In this document: positions 1 through 13,305 of the stretch, piece by piece | Numbering within the stretch: position 1 is the stretch's first letter | Layout: every line of letters begins with the position of its first letter | Assembly: GCF_040954835.1 (NCBI RefSeq) | Contig: NC_090711.1 | Coordinates: 1,681,501 to 1,745,500 of the forward strand | Reading direction: 5' to 3' | Source of the DNA: Lepisosteus oculatus | Lineage: Eukaryota; Chordata; Actinopteri; Semionotiformes; Lepisosteidae | Length of the DNA: 64,000 nucleotides | The notes under the pieces: generated by a model | Databases searched by the model: none | Told to the model about the DNA's origin: nothing | Seen by the model: only the letters and a program-made list of their open reading frames with translations | Position numbers and translations under genes: made by a program

Positions 1-2763
1 TTCCTCAAAGTAAACAGTGACCCACAACTGGAAATACCTGTGAAAGGCACTTCTTTACTCTCAGGGTGGTGGGAGTGTGGAACAAGTTACCCAGCCATGT
101 TGTTGAAGCCGGTACCCTGAATTCTTTCAAGAAAAAAGTGGGTGAGACCCTTGAACTGATTAGCTGTTAAATACCAGTTGAGCTCAATGGGCTCTTTGGA
201 CACTTCTTATAGTCTGATCTGCACCTACATGCACATACCCCCAGACTGCACGGTAGCAGGCAGTAGTCCAGAGTTGTGTTTTGTACATGTGGATGGGTGT
301 CTGGCCTGCCTGGAACACTGAATCAGCTCGCCGGGCAACTAACCTCCCATCTGGCTCTGCAGAGCATCTGGAAAGGATTGCAGGCAGGTCAAGCCCACAT
401 TGAAACAGGCAGGAACTGCAAAATCATTTCAGATGGCGAGAGGGAGGTCTGAAAGAGCAATAATTCTGCTTTCTGTTGGCTAAGCTGCTGCCTGCCTTTC
501 ACAGCCACAGGCAGCCAGTGACAACCAGCCATGTTTCCACTTAGTTTCAGTCAGACTGCATGTCTGCGCTGACACCCCGTGAATATACTGGCGAGCAACA
601 AAAAATAAATGGTTATTATGGACAGATGCAGTACACAACGATATCTATTATTGTGTACACAGATGACATTGTTATAGATTGTTCCATTTGGTTCATTTTA
701 AAGCATCTTCTGCTCTGGGGCCAGTGGTATATTCCGGCTATCCGAGTTAATTTTTTTTTTTCCGTGTGCGTGGTTTGTCTGTTATTAGCTCCAGAGCACG
801 CAACAGTCCTGAATTTCCCACGCTGCCTGCGTCATTCATGCCAGGAGTCATGCAGAACAGCTTTGTCCCTGCGCTGTCCTCTCTTGCTTCCCTGTCTCCC
901 CTCCTTTTCTAAAAACATTTTCTGCATTCACATGGAAATTCTGCAAACAAATTATGTGGACCCCTCACCTCTGCCCCCCCCGTCTGTCGCTCAGACAGTT
1001 AAACAGACGTGAGCGACCTGCGCCCCCCCAGCCAGGTCCGGCCCCTGTGTCTGGAAAGGCGCACAGCGCTGTGGCTGTAACCGTGCAGTAAGAGGACTAC
1101 AGAGATCGCTGGCTGCCCACTGCCCCTCCCCACACTGTCTGCCGGAGCGCTTAGAGCTGTCTGGCTCAGCAGTGACCGGGAGTGCCCTGGAGAGAGGGGG
1201 GGTTCCCTCGGATGGGATCTTCTGTGACCCCGTGACCTTCCCGGGGGGTGGGGGCAGGGCTTCTCGTCAGGCTGTGTTGTTGGTGTCTGGTCTGGCAGAG
1301 CAGCCCAGTCAGAACAAAGGAAAAGGCCCTGCTGTCGTCTCGCTGTCTCCCTTTGCTCGTCTGATGGTGTTTCCACTGTCACTTCTGTGCTTTTCTATTA
1401 ATAAGAGAATCTATTAATTAGGTCCTGCAATTAATTTCTACTAATAAGGTCCTGCAATTAATTTCTATTAATAAGGTTCTGTAACTGAGTGGGTTCAATG
1501 ACGCTAAAGCCCAGAATGCACTCGTCTCCTTCCCCTGTTTGCTGTCGTTTGTAGAATTAATTTCCAGGCCCGTGTTTTGGGTTATTTTTTCAATTTGCTT
1601 GCTTCCCTGAATTGTGTTTTCCCCTCCAGCTAGTCTTACAGGTCACCGGGTGTGAAGACTGTGACTGCGTGAAGCAAGTAGTTTGTTCAGTGGAACTGAG
1701 AGCAGGTGGGCCAGCTGCTGCCCTGTCCCCGCTGGGCCGGAGGAAACGGGATGCTGCTGAGCTCGGCCCGGCCGGCCTGCCTCCCTGCCTTGTGATAACC
1801 TGCCCCCAGGGGCAGCAGGGAAGGGGAAGAGGGCAGGGAAGTGCTGGAGCGTGTCTGGGGGGGGGGGGGGAGACTGGGTCGACTCTCGCCAGTGCCCGAG
1901 CCCGTCCTGAGGCTGTGCCAGGCTCGCAGCTGTGCCCGTGTCTGCGCTGAGGGGCGGACCGGAGCCACGCCAGGGCCTCGGCCTGCCAGCAGCAGGCACT
2001 CCAGGGTGCCCGCGCTCTGGAAGTAGGGGCCACAGCCGGGCGGCTCTGTGCGTCGGAGACACCTCGCTCCTTTTTACCACCACACGTTAAAGTCAAAAAG
2101 TCACATGGTCCTGTGGCGCAGTTCTTGGATATGAGTTTCATAATAGCCCCGATATTGAGTTGAAACTTGGCAGCGCAGGGGATTTAGAATATCAGGCTGA
2201 CCCTGGGAAATCGGTTGTGTTGCGGGACACTCCGGCAGGGCCTGTCCACAGCCCTGAGCTCCCACTGCTCTGCTCGGCTGTGTAGGGCTGAAGGGGATCT
2301 TGTGATCGGGGGGCGGCCCAGTGATGTCTGGGCGGGACGGGGAGTTTTCTATCTGTTCAGGCTGTAAAAACGCAATAGCTGTGTGATCTGCCTCCCAGTC
2401 GCCTCCTCGCGCTGTCGAGCTGGCCTGCAGCTGGCTGACCCCAGGGAGCGCTGAGATTCGTGCTGAACGTGTGCTATACTGTAGACATGTGTAAGTGTAA
2501 GGAATTATTATTCAGGAAATAGATGATCTTCAGCCAGTTTGAAGACGCACAGAAAGGGCTGGGCCTGTTCAGGAGCAGTGAAGAGCTTTCCTGTTCAGTG
2601 ATCCCGTTAGTGGAAGGGAAATTGCACGCTGCAGCTGGTCATGTTGTGCTAACTGTGCCAAGTTAAGGGAGGAATCCAGGTGTCGTGGTGCAGATGCTTG
2701 ATGCAGCAGCACAGCTGTGGCTCCTCTCTCACAGGCCCCTGCTCCTCTGTCTCTCCCCTGCAG
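1..2763 (+). other. probable pmepa1 upstream intron
   Basis: No exon could be supported here. The first recognisable pmepa1 coding exon starts at 2764 with a split codon (two bases of a codon whose first base lies upstream), so an earlier exon must exist. It was not found in this stretch and probably lies left of the window. The stretch holds a LINE 3′ fragment (52-168), a G-run near 1859-1871 and otherwise unremarkable GC-rich sequence. Open frames around 1590-2140 on both strands look like chance products of GC-rich DNA. Confidence 0.5.
52..168 (+). mobile_element. non-LTR retrotransposon 3′ end fragment (L2/CR1/Rex-like)
   Basis: Read on + from about position 57, the sequence translates to a peptide containing RVVGVWNKLPSHVVEAG and ending SFKKKVGETLELISC then a stop. 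This is the well-known C-terminal signature of reverse transcriptases of L2/CR1/Rex-type LINEs in vertebrates. Only the tail is present, so it is a dead 5′-truncated copy. A second, more damaged tail of the same kind is at 62484-62575. Confidence 0.6.
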
Positions 2764-5700
2764 CCCAGCTGGAGTTTGTCCAGATCATCGTCATCGTGGT
2801 GGTGATGATGGTCATGGTTGTGGTGATCACCTGCCTGCTCAACCACTACAAGCTGTCGGCGCGCTCCTTCATCAGCCGCCACAGCCAGGCGCGGCGGCGG
2901 CACCTCCCGCTGGCCTCGGTGAGTACTGCTCCTCGTCGGGGTGGCGGGGTGGGGGGGGGTGTCCCGGAGGAGTGCGGCACGCACGCAGGGACGGCTCACT
3001 CGTTTTGTTAAGAGCACCCGTGCCAGCAGCCCACTGGAGCTCAGCAGGCGTGAGCCTGGCCAGTACCTGGAGAGCAGACCTCCTGGGAGAACTGAGGTTT
3101 CTGCTGGAAGAGGTGTTAGTGGGGCCAGCAGGGGGCGCTCAAACTGTAGAGCTGTGGTCTGCGTGGGTCCTAATGCCCCAGTATAGTGATGGGGAAACTA
3201 TACTGTAAAAAAGCGCCGACCTTCAGATGGAGACATAAAACCGAGGTCCTGGCTCTCTGTGGTCATTAGAAATCCCAGGGTGTTTCCCGAAAAGAGTAGG
3301 GGTGTAACCCCGGCGTCCTGGCCAAATTTCCCCCTGGCCCTTACCAGTCATGGCCTCCTAATAATTACCCCCTCTCTGAACTGGCCTCATCACTCTGCTC
3401 TCCTCCCCACTGAGAGCTGGTGTGTGGGGAGTGTACTGGCGCATCATCAAGGTGGGGCTGCACACTGGTGGGGGTGGAGGGGATCCCCATGACCTGGAAA
3501 GCGCTATGAGTGGATATGAGCGTAAGGAGTTATTGCTTATTAAAGCTGCAGATGAAGTCAGGGAAGAGTGTGCCCGCAGGAGGGTGTCGCGCAGAGGTGG
3601 CGTGAGGGTCCGTTAGCATCGTTTTCTTCCTCCCTGACGGCTGGGCTTCATTCCTCCTGCCAGGCTCTGGCCCCCACCCCTGTTTCTTCATGCAGTCTCA
3701 GATCTTTCCTTTCCTTTAGCCAGATGGAGTAGTGCCACCTAGTGGCCGTGTGCATGTTGCAGACCTCAGCACCTGTCCTGAGACTGTGACTTGGCTCTCT
3801 CTCCGCTTGAGGCTGCCAGTCCTGACCTCCAGTCTGTGCTCATTTCCATTCCAGCTGGATTCTCCCTCCCCTTGTCGAGCTACTGCCGTTGCTTTTATTT
3901 TATGAAAATTACATCTTTTTAATTGGTTTCATTTCCTTAAATACTTGCAGATGTTTTGAGGGGTTTTTTTTTTGTACTAATTTGGAACCTGAACCTGAAA
4001 GCCTTTTTAAAAGATTTTTAAATAGAGAATTATTTATTATTATTTAAAAAAGAGAATTAAGTGACTTGAAAGTTCAGCTCAAGTGAAATCCTAAAAACTT
4101 CAGGCCCTGTGGGCTAGGTCTGAGTAAGTCCTGCCTTGAACCCATTCAGTCATGGGTCTCTAATTGTACTGCTGTGTGCTGCCCCCTCCTGTCAGACACT
4201 GTACACTGCACCCAGAGGTACACTCAGCACATCTGCCCACTGGTCTTGCCTCTGGGTGCTCAGGCTCCACACACCGACTAGCCTAGAGTCACTTTTTATT
4301 TTGAATTAGCAGCACTTGACCTATTATACACATTTACATTTTGCGTACATTTTCATGAGTTCGTTTGGCTGGTGTTTTTATCCAAAGTGACTTGCAGTCA
4401 CATTAACTCGAGATGCGAAGGTTGCAGATGAGCGTCGTGTGGTGTTTAAGATCCGGGATGTGGCACCGAGGAGTTCCTGTGCTGCCGGACAGACAGGAAG
4501 TAGTAACCTGGGTCAGTCGCAGGGCCCTGGGGTCAGGAATATCCTGAAGGGGTGGGTTTTCAGTTTCTCCTGGACACTGGGGTCCTGACTGTGGCAGGTA
4601 GGCCGTCCCACCTCTGGGGGGCAGCAGAGAGCACAGTGGCACCTGGGGTTTGTTGCCCCTTAGAGACTGCACTGGCAGCCAGCCTGAGGAGCCGTATCTC
4701 GGCATCCCAGTGGGACACGGGGCCTGGCAGGGGCCTGGAGGAATGCTGGTGCAGTCCCGCTGGAAGCCCTGCAGGACAGCGCCGGATCTGAATCTCATCT
4801 TTACAGCGTGGAAAGACCTAAAAATTACTGCTGAAATTTTCACAACCTGCCACAGTGTGAGTAAGACCACTGTGGGCGTTTTGTATCCCTAGACTGTTCT
4901 GATTTATTGAGAGAGTTCCTGCAGATAATGTGTGTAGAGCCCAGGTGTGTTAGAGAATCGCACACCTGCAGTTCAGCATTAATGTCTCTTTCTGACCGTT
5001 TCTCTCTCCCTCTGTGCTTTCAGGAAGGGAGCCTGTGGCCATCCGATAGCTCTGGGCCCTCCAGTGGAATGACAGAGGTACTGTGGATTTGTTTTCTCCT
5101 TCAGTAATGAGCTCGTTAAGATGGTGTCGCCCGGCTGCTGAGATCTGACAGGATGATGGTGGTGTCTCTGGAGCCCCAGCTCCTCGGTCAGTCCTCAGAA
5201 GAGGACCTGCTCCTGCTCTGCTGTGCGCCTGTTCCTTCAGTTGTGCTGCACACACGGCAGGCGGGCCGGAGCACGATTCTGCCCGGAATGAAGCTGCCCT
5301 CTTGCCATCAATAGGCCCAGGCTGCAGTCTAAACCACTCGAGTGTCAGGCTGAGAAGCTGCTGGAACTGTGCGTGGCACTGAGAGGTGACACTGGCGTTT
5401 CCTGATCTGTAGCAGCACAATGGCGAGAGGGCAGAGGGCTGACAGCAGGCTGGTTTGGAGAGCAGCTCTCGAGCAGGGCGGCTTTTGTCCTCGAGAAAGA
5501 AAGCAGCCTTTTCACACGGGCGTCATCTGGCCAGCGGCTCTCGTTCAAGGCGAGAGAGGGTGGCGGGTGAAGAGGCTCTCGAGCGGAGTGCTGCTTCAGC
5601 TCTCGCTGTCTACTTCGGGTGCTGGTGCTCTGGGGCTTGCTGGGCGGTGTAATAAGGCCAGGTCTCCCTTCAGGCCTCTCCAGCAAACAGCCTTAGTCTG

Positions 5701-6889
5701 CCAGCAGTCACTGCACGCTCAGACCTGCAGGACAAGGACAGTTAAATACTGCTTCTTAGAGTCTGGGGCTTCTCTTCTGTCATGCATGCATCATCCGCTT
5801 TCCAATCGCTTATCCAATCCTGGATCATGGGATTGTCGGGGCCTATCCCAGCAAGCAATGGGCACAAGGCAGGGTGCAGCCTGGATAGGGTCTGCTGCCG
5901 GGTAGACAGACACACACAGTCACACCAGGGCTAATTCTCCCAGAAGACAATTATCCCACCAGCATGTCTGTGGACTGTGGGAGGGAACTGGCGCACCCAG
6001 AGGAAACCCACACCAACACAGACGGCACCCCAGCGCTGCCAGTTGTTTCTTTTTGTTTGTGTTTTTTATTGTGTATGTTATTTAACTTGTTGTTGCTGCT
6101 GCTGTTCTGTGTTTGGTGTGGGTGATTCCTTTAACGTGTTTGTATTGGAGCGTACAGGCAAATAAGCATTTCACTGCACTTGTGCATGTGACGAATACAC
6201 TGAACTTATTAACCCCTAGTTCATGATATTAATTATCAGTTAAGGCAGCGTTTAGCAGGCTGGTAGACGCAGTCCACCCTGCTGCAGTGAGATGGGCAGA
6301 CAGGCGTGCGAGTGCACTCATTCTCTCCTGCCTCTGCCCCCTGCAGCCGATGTACACCCCTCGGCCCCCGGACCGGCTGGCCGTGCCCTCCTACCTGCAG
6401 AGGGATCGCTTCGCCCGCTTCCAGCCCACCTACCCCTACCTGCCGCACGACATCGACCTGCCCCCCACCATCTCGCTGTCGGACGGCGAGGAGCCGCCCC
6501 CCTACCAGGGGCCCTGCACCCTGCAGCTGCGGGACCCCGAGCAGCAGCTGGAGCTGAACCGGGAGTCCGTGCGCGCCCCCCCGAACCGCACCGTGTTCGA
6601 CAGCGACCTCATCGACGCCTCGCTGTGCGCCCCCAGCCTGCACTCGGGGGTCAGCGCCGCCTGCTACGGCAGCCAGGGCCGCGTGGAGGGGCCGCCACCC
6701 ACCTACAGCGAGGTCATAGGTCACTGCCACCCGGGCCCCGCCTACTACCCCTCCACCCAGAGACCGCCGGCGCAGGCAGCCACGCCCCCCCCGGTGCACG
6801 GCCCCCAGCACAGACTGGACCCAGCGCAGATCAGCCTGGAGAGCACAAACGCGCGCAACAAGGAGACGCAGAAGGTCCAGCCCTTCTGA
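2764..6889 (+). CDS. pmepa1: pmepa1 (3′ part): prostate transmembrane protein, androgen induced 1
   Basis: Three coding exons are supported: 2764-2918, 5024-5077 and 6347-6889 (stop TGA 6887-6889). All have AG/GT borders and compatible phases, and they give about 250 residues. The first carries LEFVQ, then a single membrane segment ([19 protein letters not shown]) and the juxtamembrane [13 protein letters not shown]. The 54-base middle exon encodes [10 protein letters not shown]. The last encodes the cytosolic tail with two PPxY-type motifs ([17 protein letters not shown]) and PPNR. In the family these bind NEDD4-type ubiquitin ligases (PPxY) and R-SMADs (the PPNR motif), so the protein dampens TGF-beta and androgen signalling at endosomal or Golgi membranes. 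The tail is nearly identical to human PMEPA1 around the motifs; the C-terminal end diverges. The 5′ exon with the start codon is not in view. The split codon would fit the short human isoform start (Met-Ala-x-Leu-Glu-Phe), but that exon was not found. Confidence 0.95.
3212..3545 (+). repeat. interspersed fish repeat in pmepa1 intron
   Basis: The segment from 'aaagcgccgacc' through 'cactctgctctcctcccc' to 'aaagcgctatgag' matches, in its second half, another copy at 19319-19510 within pck1. Shared blocks include 'cactctgctctcctcccc', 'aggtggggctgcacactggt' and 'ggaggggatccccat'. It resembles an interspersed repeat common in fish genomes whose 3′ end reads like 'aaagcgctttgagtg'. Its class (SINE or LINE tail) could not be decided by eye. 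Confidence 0.6.
4317..4402 (+). repeat. short fish interspersed repeat fragment
   Basis: The block around 'acatttacattttgcg' and 'tttggctggtgtttttatcc' followed by 'aaagtgacttgcagt' resembles a repeat widely seen in fish genomes with the motif 'cgcttttatccaaagcgac'. It lies in the pmepa1 intron between 2918 and 5024. Only the motif similarity supports this. Confidence 0.4.
5785..6215 (+). repeat. fish interspersed repeats in last pmepa1 intron
   Basis: Two adjoining pieces. From 5785, 'gcttatccaatcctgg', 'gcctatcccagcaagcaat' and 'agcatgtctgtggactgtgg' belong to a very common fish repeat, usually read as the tail of an L2-type element. From about 6040 to 6215 a second piece ends with 'aagcatttcactgcacttgt' and 'gtgacgaatacactgaactt', resembling another common LINE-type tail. 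Neither contains an intact gene. Confidence 0.55.
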
Positions 6890-9800
6890 GACTGAGGCAC
6901 CAGCAGGGGGGCCGAGCCTCGGATACTCGGGGCCCTCTGTGGCCCTTCGCGCAGGCCGGCCAACCCGGGGGAGAGGAGGGGGTGGGAGGGGATGGGGGAT
7001 GATGATCCCACAATCAGGGACAGAGTGCCCAGCCTGTGCCCCCCACCCCCCACCTCCTGTTGTACAAATATTTACTTGTTCTGTGTTGTTCAGTGCTCAC
7101 AGCTTTGGCTGTTCTAGGTTTTCAGCTATTGAGGAATTCAAAAAAAAATGTGTTGAGCTGCATCCCCCTTTACATATTTATTCTTCATCGTCATCATTAT
7201 TTTTTTCTTCTTTTCAGGGTTAACCAGCCTATCCCTTGCCGAGAGTGTGTTCAGCTGTCTCTCAGTTGTCACTGTGAGCTCTGTTAGACTTGACTTACCT
7301 CTACAGCACCTGTCCTTAATTCGAAACGCTCGAAAGTCTTTAGCAGTGTCGAGTCTTCCCTTGCAATCCGGATGACTTATTTCAGGCCCGCGTGGTCGGT
7401 GCACTGATATGTGCAGGCCTGCTACCTGTAGACAGGTGTCTCCTCTTTGAGCCTGGCGTGAAGCTGGCTCTGTTGGGCATGACCTGTCCTTGCACTCATC
7501 GCTGGAGCAGTGTGCATGAGTCCTGCTTATTTATTTGTCTTTAATTTCCTTAACCTTTCAAGAAACATTTGCACAAAAGAAAATCAAAAAGAAGACTGTG
7601 TTTATTTGACTAATCTGCAATATGTATCATAAGAGTATTGGGTACAAAGTGCGCAGGCAGGGGTATTTTTGTAAAAAGAAAAGGGATTATAAAGAGAAAA
7701 GAAATTCATTCTTCTTGTTTTGTCTCATAACTAGAAAAAGTGAAATGGCATTTGTTCTTTCCAGGGTGCCAATTCAAACATGTTTAACTTTGTGTTAAAA
7801 GAAAAAAAAGCCTGAAAGGACTTAAAAGAAAAAGCACGAATTTAGAGTTATTTATATAAATGTTGAAAAATATTGCACTATTTTTTAATATAAATGACAA
7901 ATTGCAAGCCCCAGCTTGCACCAGTGAGAAGACCTCTATGGCGATCAGAGGGGATCGTGTGGATGAGTGGTGTGTGTGTTTTCTCACCTGCGCCTGTCTC
8001 GGCAGACGGACCGGCTCTGTCACAGGGCCCCTTCACTGCACAGCAGCTCGGAGCGGGGCTGCAGTTCCAAGCTTTCAAATGGTTTTGTTTTTATTGTTCG
8101 AGAACCAGCTCACTACCGTGCACAATAGAGCCACAGCCAGCGGACTCCAGCAGCAGAGCCTTCCTGTCTCGCCCCCCTCCGAGATCCGTGTGACCCAGTT
8201 CAGCACCCTTATGGGACTGGTGGGCCTTGGCCAGGTCCTTCTCTGTTATTCCCGGGTCAGAGGCAGCTGGCTCAGAGGTGGAGTGAGTCCGGGGACTTGT
8301 CGGGAGCTGAAGTGTTGTAAAAAGCACTTTCAGATGAAGTCGGCTGGAAGCACAGTCGAGGGTGTCCTCCGGGGGTGGTGAGGACATCAGATGACCCTGC
8401 GGTTGTGAGGGCAGGATTGGTCTCGCGGCCACTGTGTCGCGGCTCGCAACGCCAACCGTGGGGGGCGGGCAGCTGGAGACCTCTCCTCTTACTGGACACA
8501 GTCCGATCAGAGTCTTGACCGCCCGACTCGCCTCTAATCAGAAGGCTTGGCCAAGCATCACAGCCCCGGTGCTCCCCTGCAGGCAGTCTTATGATTTCGT
8601 CCTCTGCCAGCTGTCCGGGGTTTCATTTAGAGGTCCAGGGGAGGCCCATCCTGGTGTTGCTGTTCTCGTGGTCCAGCGAGGGGGTGTGTCCGAGCTGCTG
8701 TGCTAGCGTGGCTGTTGGGAGATATTCTTTCCTGCCGGTTCCGTCCTGTGGGCTGGCCGCAGCTGCGCCGGCTGACGTCAAGCGCCCGTCGGGGTCAGGG
8801 CGGGGGGCCCAGGGCCAGGCCGGGAGGGGGCTGCTGTGCAGTGCAGGCGTCCCCCTGAACGAGGACTTGTTTGCAGGCGTTCTCTCAGCACTTTAATGAA
8901 AACGGGGAGGCACACCAATCCCTTTCAGTCAGCCCGGGTTTTGTTTTCTTCTTATGCAACTGCTCCCTTCCTGGCAGAAACGGCGAGCTGCGGGAGGGCG
9001 GAGGGGCGATGGAAGCTGGCAGAGCCCGAGCACACGCCTTCCAGCCCCCCAGGATCCCTGGGAAAGCCGCTCCTTTCTTTTGTTTACAGCCACACAATCT
9101 CAATTAAGATCAGCCGCGGGGAAAAATGAAAAGATCGGTTTCGGCCGGGTGGGCGCCGCTCTCTCCCCCCCCCCAGCGGTTTCGGCCTCGGAGGGAGCTC
9201 GGGTATGATTCTGGTCGATCCAGTTTGCTTCAGGGAAACCCGGTGCTGGCTGAAAGTCGTTTCGAGGCAGGGGTGTGACCAGTGAATAAGGCAAGGGGTG
9301 ACTGGGAGGCACTGGGCAGTCTGGGCGTGCGGTCCTGAGGGCCTCCTGTTCTACATATCTGCCTGTTGTCGCCAGCGACCCCCCCCACCTGCTGAGACGG
9401 GGGCGCTCCTGGCCAGCGCGAGCGAGACTGTGCCGGTCCCGGTCACTCCTGCCCGTCGCCCCCTCCCTCTCAGGCAAGAGCTCTTCCTGTTTCGGAGATG
9501 CCTGGGGCCGGCGCCGGGCCGCCGGTGATGCCGATGACAGGCCACAGTGTGCCAGCCAGCCCGCGTGAGAGAGGTGTGTGCACGATAGAGGTTTAGGGAG
9601 AGTGTTGCAATATACCTACTTTTGCCTTTTGATAATGTAGTTGTTGTTTAACTTAGATATTAAAAAAGGAGGTTGTTGTTTTTTCTTTCACTTTTTTAGA
9701 AACTAAGTGGACTTTATTTGTGCAAATTCATTATACATGCATATATATTTTGCTGTGTAACTTGCAGACAAGGCGAATTAATGATACCTATACCTTTTTT

Positions 9801-11366
9801 TTGTTTTTCACTGGTTATCTTCCATCTGTGTCCAGCACTCATGTCTCCTGTCCTGTCCTTGAGAGTTGAGGAAGTGTGTTGTGCGAATGGATACAGGACC
9901 ACAGTTTGTGCACTTAGTGTCTGATGGAACCAGAGGGACAGGAGAGTGTTTTCTGGCCCAGGGGTAGTGGGGCTCAGGTCAGCGGGTCAGGGGTCAGAGG
10001 TCAGCTGCACTCCTGCCACACCTCCTGTCAAACCGCATCGTCGGCTGCTTCTCCTGAGCGCTCACTTTGCTTTCTGAACTGGCCGCGTCGATTGTCCCCT
10101 TGTTTAGATAAACACTGCTTGTTCGCAAATGTCAGAATCAGAAACAACATGGATGCGAGGCGTGATAAAGAGGGGGTGCATCGACGTATGGCTGTTTCCC
10201 CGAGCGCTCTGACAGGAGGGAGGCGGGGGGCTCTCTGTCCCGTGACGAGCTGCCGTCTCCTGGTGTGGGGGTCAGCGAGGGGTCTGTGTGTGTCCAAGGG
10301 GAAACTCACCTGGTTCCTTGGGGAGTTCTTGTTTGGGTTTTTCTAATTGTCTCATTCCTGAACGTAAAAGATTCAGCCTCGCAGCACAAACGGGTCTCCA
10401 TCTGGGAATATTATACTTGGGATTTTCCTGGATTCCACCACTTTCCAGTGAGTGGCAGGTACCCATCAAATCCCATTCCAGATAAGAGAGTCAATTCACA
10501 AAACGCATTCGTCATTGTTGGCTAAGAGCCACTGTGGGCACACAGGTGCTGGGTTAACATCCAGAAAAGCTCTGAAGAGAAATTGAAGGAGTTAAAGCAA
10601 ATGTCCCTCGCTGTCCCACAATCCCCTGCCCTGCGGCTTGGCACCAGTGCACTCTGGTATATCCCAGCAGCCCAGCGCCTCTCCGGCCTCGGGCCGCGTC
10701 CCAGACCTGGACCCAGGCAGGAGGGCCCTGTGTTGGTCACAGTGCGGTGAGTTTCCTCTAGGGCTGACAGTCGGCCCACACAGAGGTAGCTTGGGCATGG
10801 TTCCCAGCATGAAACCGAGCATTTCCAAAGAAGGCATGATCCCACCCGACCCTCAGAGACAGTCATGGGTGGGGTGGGTCTGTGTAACTTGAAGGTTTTT
10901 TTTATTAATTTTTGTCAGTTCGCTTGCTTTGCCCATTAAACTGTTGGAAAAACAATGATGTAACACTTTAAGGTTGCAGTATAAGCCTATTTATAAAACT
11001 GTTAAGCAATTATCTGTACTAAAAAAAACAGACAAGTTTCCTAGTTCCTTTCCTGGTGCTCATTTTGTTATGAGGATGCTTGTGTTCTGATGAAGAGTTG
11101 TTGTTTCTATACTGTACTTAAACCTGTTATATTCTAAAGCATGTTCCATTCAGAGATGTATCGCCGTAAGTATATATATATATTATTGTCAACAATAACT
11201 GATCATGTGTAACAACATTTTTATTTTTATTATTTTTTAATTTATATTGGATCCTAAAAGTGTTACCAGGTTTGTATCATTCTGTTAAAGCCGGGGGACG
11301 AAGACTATTACCAGAAGCGCTGTAAATCAGATACGTTTCGAGTTAACCTCCATTTAAACAAATAAA
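6890..11366 (+). other. probable long pmepa1 3′ UTR
   Basis: No supportable coding exon follows the pmepa1 stop. The stretch is GC-rich to about 9.55 kb, then AT-rich (9580-9800 and 10890-11340), as is usual near the end of a long 3′ UTR. Mammalian PMEPA1 transcripts have a 3′ UTR of several kilobases. An AATAAA at 11361-11366, followed by a GT-rich stretch, is the best polyadenylation candidate; ATTAAA at 10935-10940 is an alternative. The extent is inferred. Confidence 0.45.
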
Positions 11367-13305
11367 AAGGTTTCTAAAAAGACTAGGAGTGTGCTTAGAG
11401 TTATTGACTCGGTTAACGAGAGGCAGCAGCTGGGCTGAGCTGTGTTTCTCAGGCAGGAGAGCAGCATTGCCGTTTACTGGCTGGTGGAAGAAACTTTCTG
11501 CATTATCAGTTTGCTCTTGTATTTGGCCAGAGCCCTGGATACTCCTCCAGAGAGTCTCCACAGAGTGCCTGTTACTGCAGCGTATACTGTACAGTACCCC
11601 TGGTACGAGCAACCACTGCCCCTCCTGCCTCTTCTCCCTTTCTGCGGGACTGGCTTCCGAAAGGGTTCGGATCAGGGCTGGGATCAGCACACAGCCGGTG
11701 TGTTTCCGAGGTTGTTAGTTTTCTTCTGCAGGGGCCAGCAGGCTGTCTTTGTCAGGCCCTGTGCTGAAGAACCCTGCAGTCGCAAAAACGTTTGGGAACA
11801 TGCTTTGAAAACCAGTTTTGCAGGGGTAGCGTGTGCTTTTTCTGCACTATAACTAAAGTACATCCTTGGGGAAAACCCAAGTACCACCGATCTTTGGATT
11901 GAAATGAAAGATTTTTTTCTCAACTGGAATATGATCAGCAGATGTTTGAAGACTCAACGAGAGAAGGTGTAGGCAGTATTCCTGACTGTAACAGTAGTAG
12001 TGCATCCTTTCCACCAGGTGGAGTCCTTACTCTTGCTCTGGCACTGGGACTGCTGTGCAGCAAAAGTTTACGAAAAGTCTCATATTTCTTTGTCAAAATT
12101 AAGTTGTTACAGGATACATTGTACTTTCAATTTAACCTGAAGGCTAATTTCTCTTAATAGACCCCTGGCAGACACTTAAAACATCTCTTAGTGTCTCGTC
12201 AGACAGTAAGTGAGCCCGAGCCAGGTCAGGCTGGGCAGTAGAGGGATGGGAGTCCTCAAAGGAAAGCCAGGCTGCTACAGTACACCAGCAGCTCTCAGCC
12301 CTGGTCTTCCTCACACGTCAGTCGTCAGTCAGAGTAACCAGCTTCAAGCTGCAGAGAGGCTGAGTAAAGTTCCACGTACTGACACTGTCAGAGGCGGTAC
12401 TCTCAGAGTTGGGTTTATTTTACACTTAGGACTAATGAAATTAGTTAAATCGAAGACTGACTCCAGCTCAGACCCAGAATCACCGTGACCCTCTCCAGGA
12501 GTAGAGGCTTTCTGGTAGCGGCTGGTTGTGCTCTTGTCCATCATTGCTAAAGATCCTGCTCAGACGTGTCCAACCCACTGTATGGCTGCATGAGCAGTTT
12601 GGGATGAACATGGTGTGAACAATGGATTTATATAATGGGAAAGATTATAATGGCAAATGGAAAAATATAATAGAAAAACCTTCTCTCTTATGTTACAGGT
12701 AGAGATGTTTAGTAAATACGGGCAAGCCTAGATTAAATTTATGACCTCTTTGACGCCTGAGTTTATTCTGTGAAAGAAGGTACAGCAATCTTTTTGTGAG
12801 GATTATTAGTCGCTTGTTGTGTTTTACGAATTACATTTCCATGTCTCCCCTCCCTTCTCACTGCAAACATGTAGCTGGAATTTCAGTAAGTGCCACTCTA
12901 ATCCGATCAAGCTGTCTTGTTTGGGCTTGTTGTCTTGGAGTTAGGGGATGTGCTGAAGACAAACCTCTGAGTCCAGCCCGCTGGACAGCGCCCCAGCTGT
13001 AGCACCATGTCCCCGCGTGAGAGGCGGCCCTGGCCTTTAATGAGTAACCACCAGCCGAGAGGCCTGGTGTGGGCAGGGCTGTGTCGGAGCCAGTGACGCA
13101 GGACTCTCCTGAATGAAGTGGGTTGTTTTTCTGCGCTGTTGCGTAACAAGCACACCTCCTGCCCCGCTCTGGGTCACCTCTAGCTGCGCCACTGAGGCCC
13201 TTGGGTGAGAGAGAGCTGACTCTGCAGCACCCTCAGCTCCGGGCAGGGGACCAGACACAAACTCCCCACAAACTGGAACACAGACCCTGACGAAGTACAG
13301 GTTTG

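Noticed and set aside
6236-7053. Long frames on both strands over the pmepa1 last exon
   Set aside because: They are shadows of the GC-rich coding exon; only the frame with PPPY and PPTYSEV matches the family.
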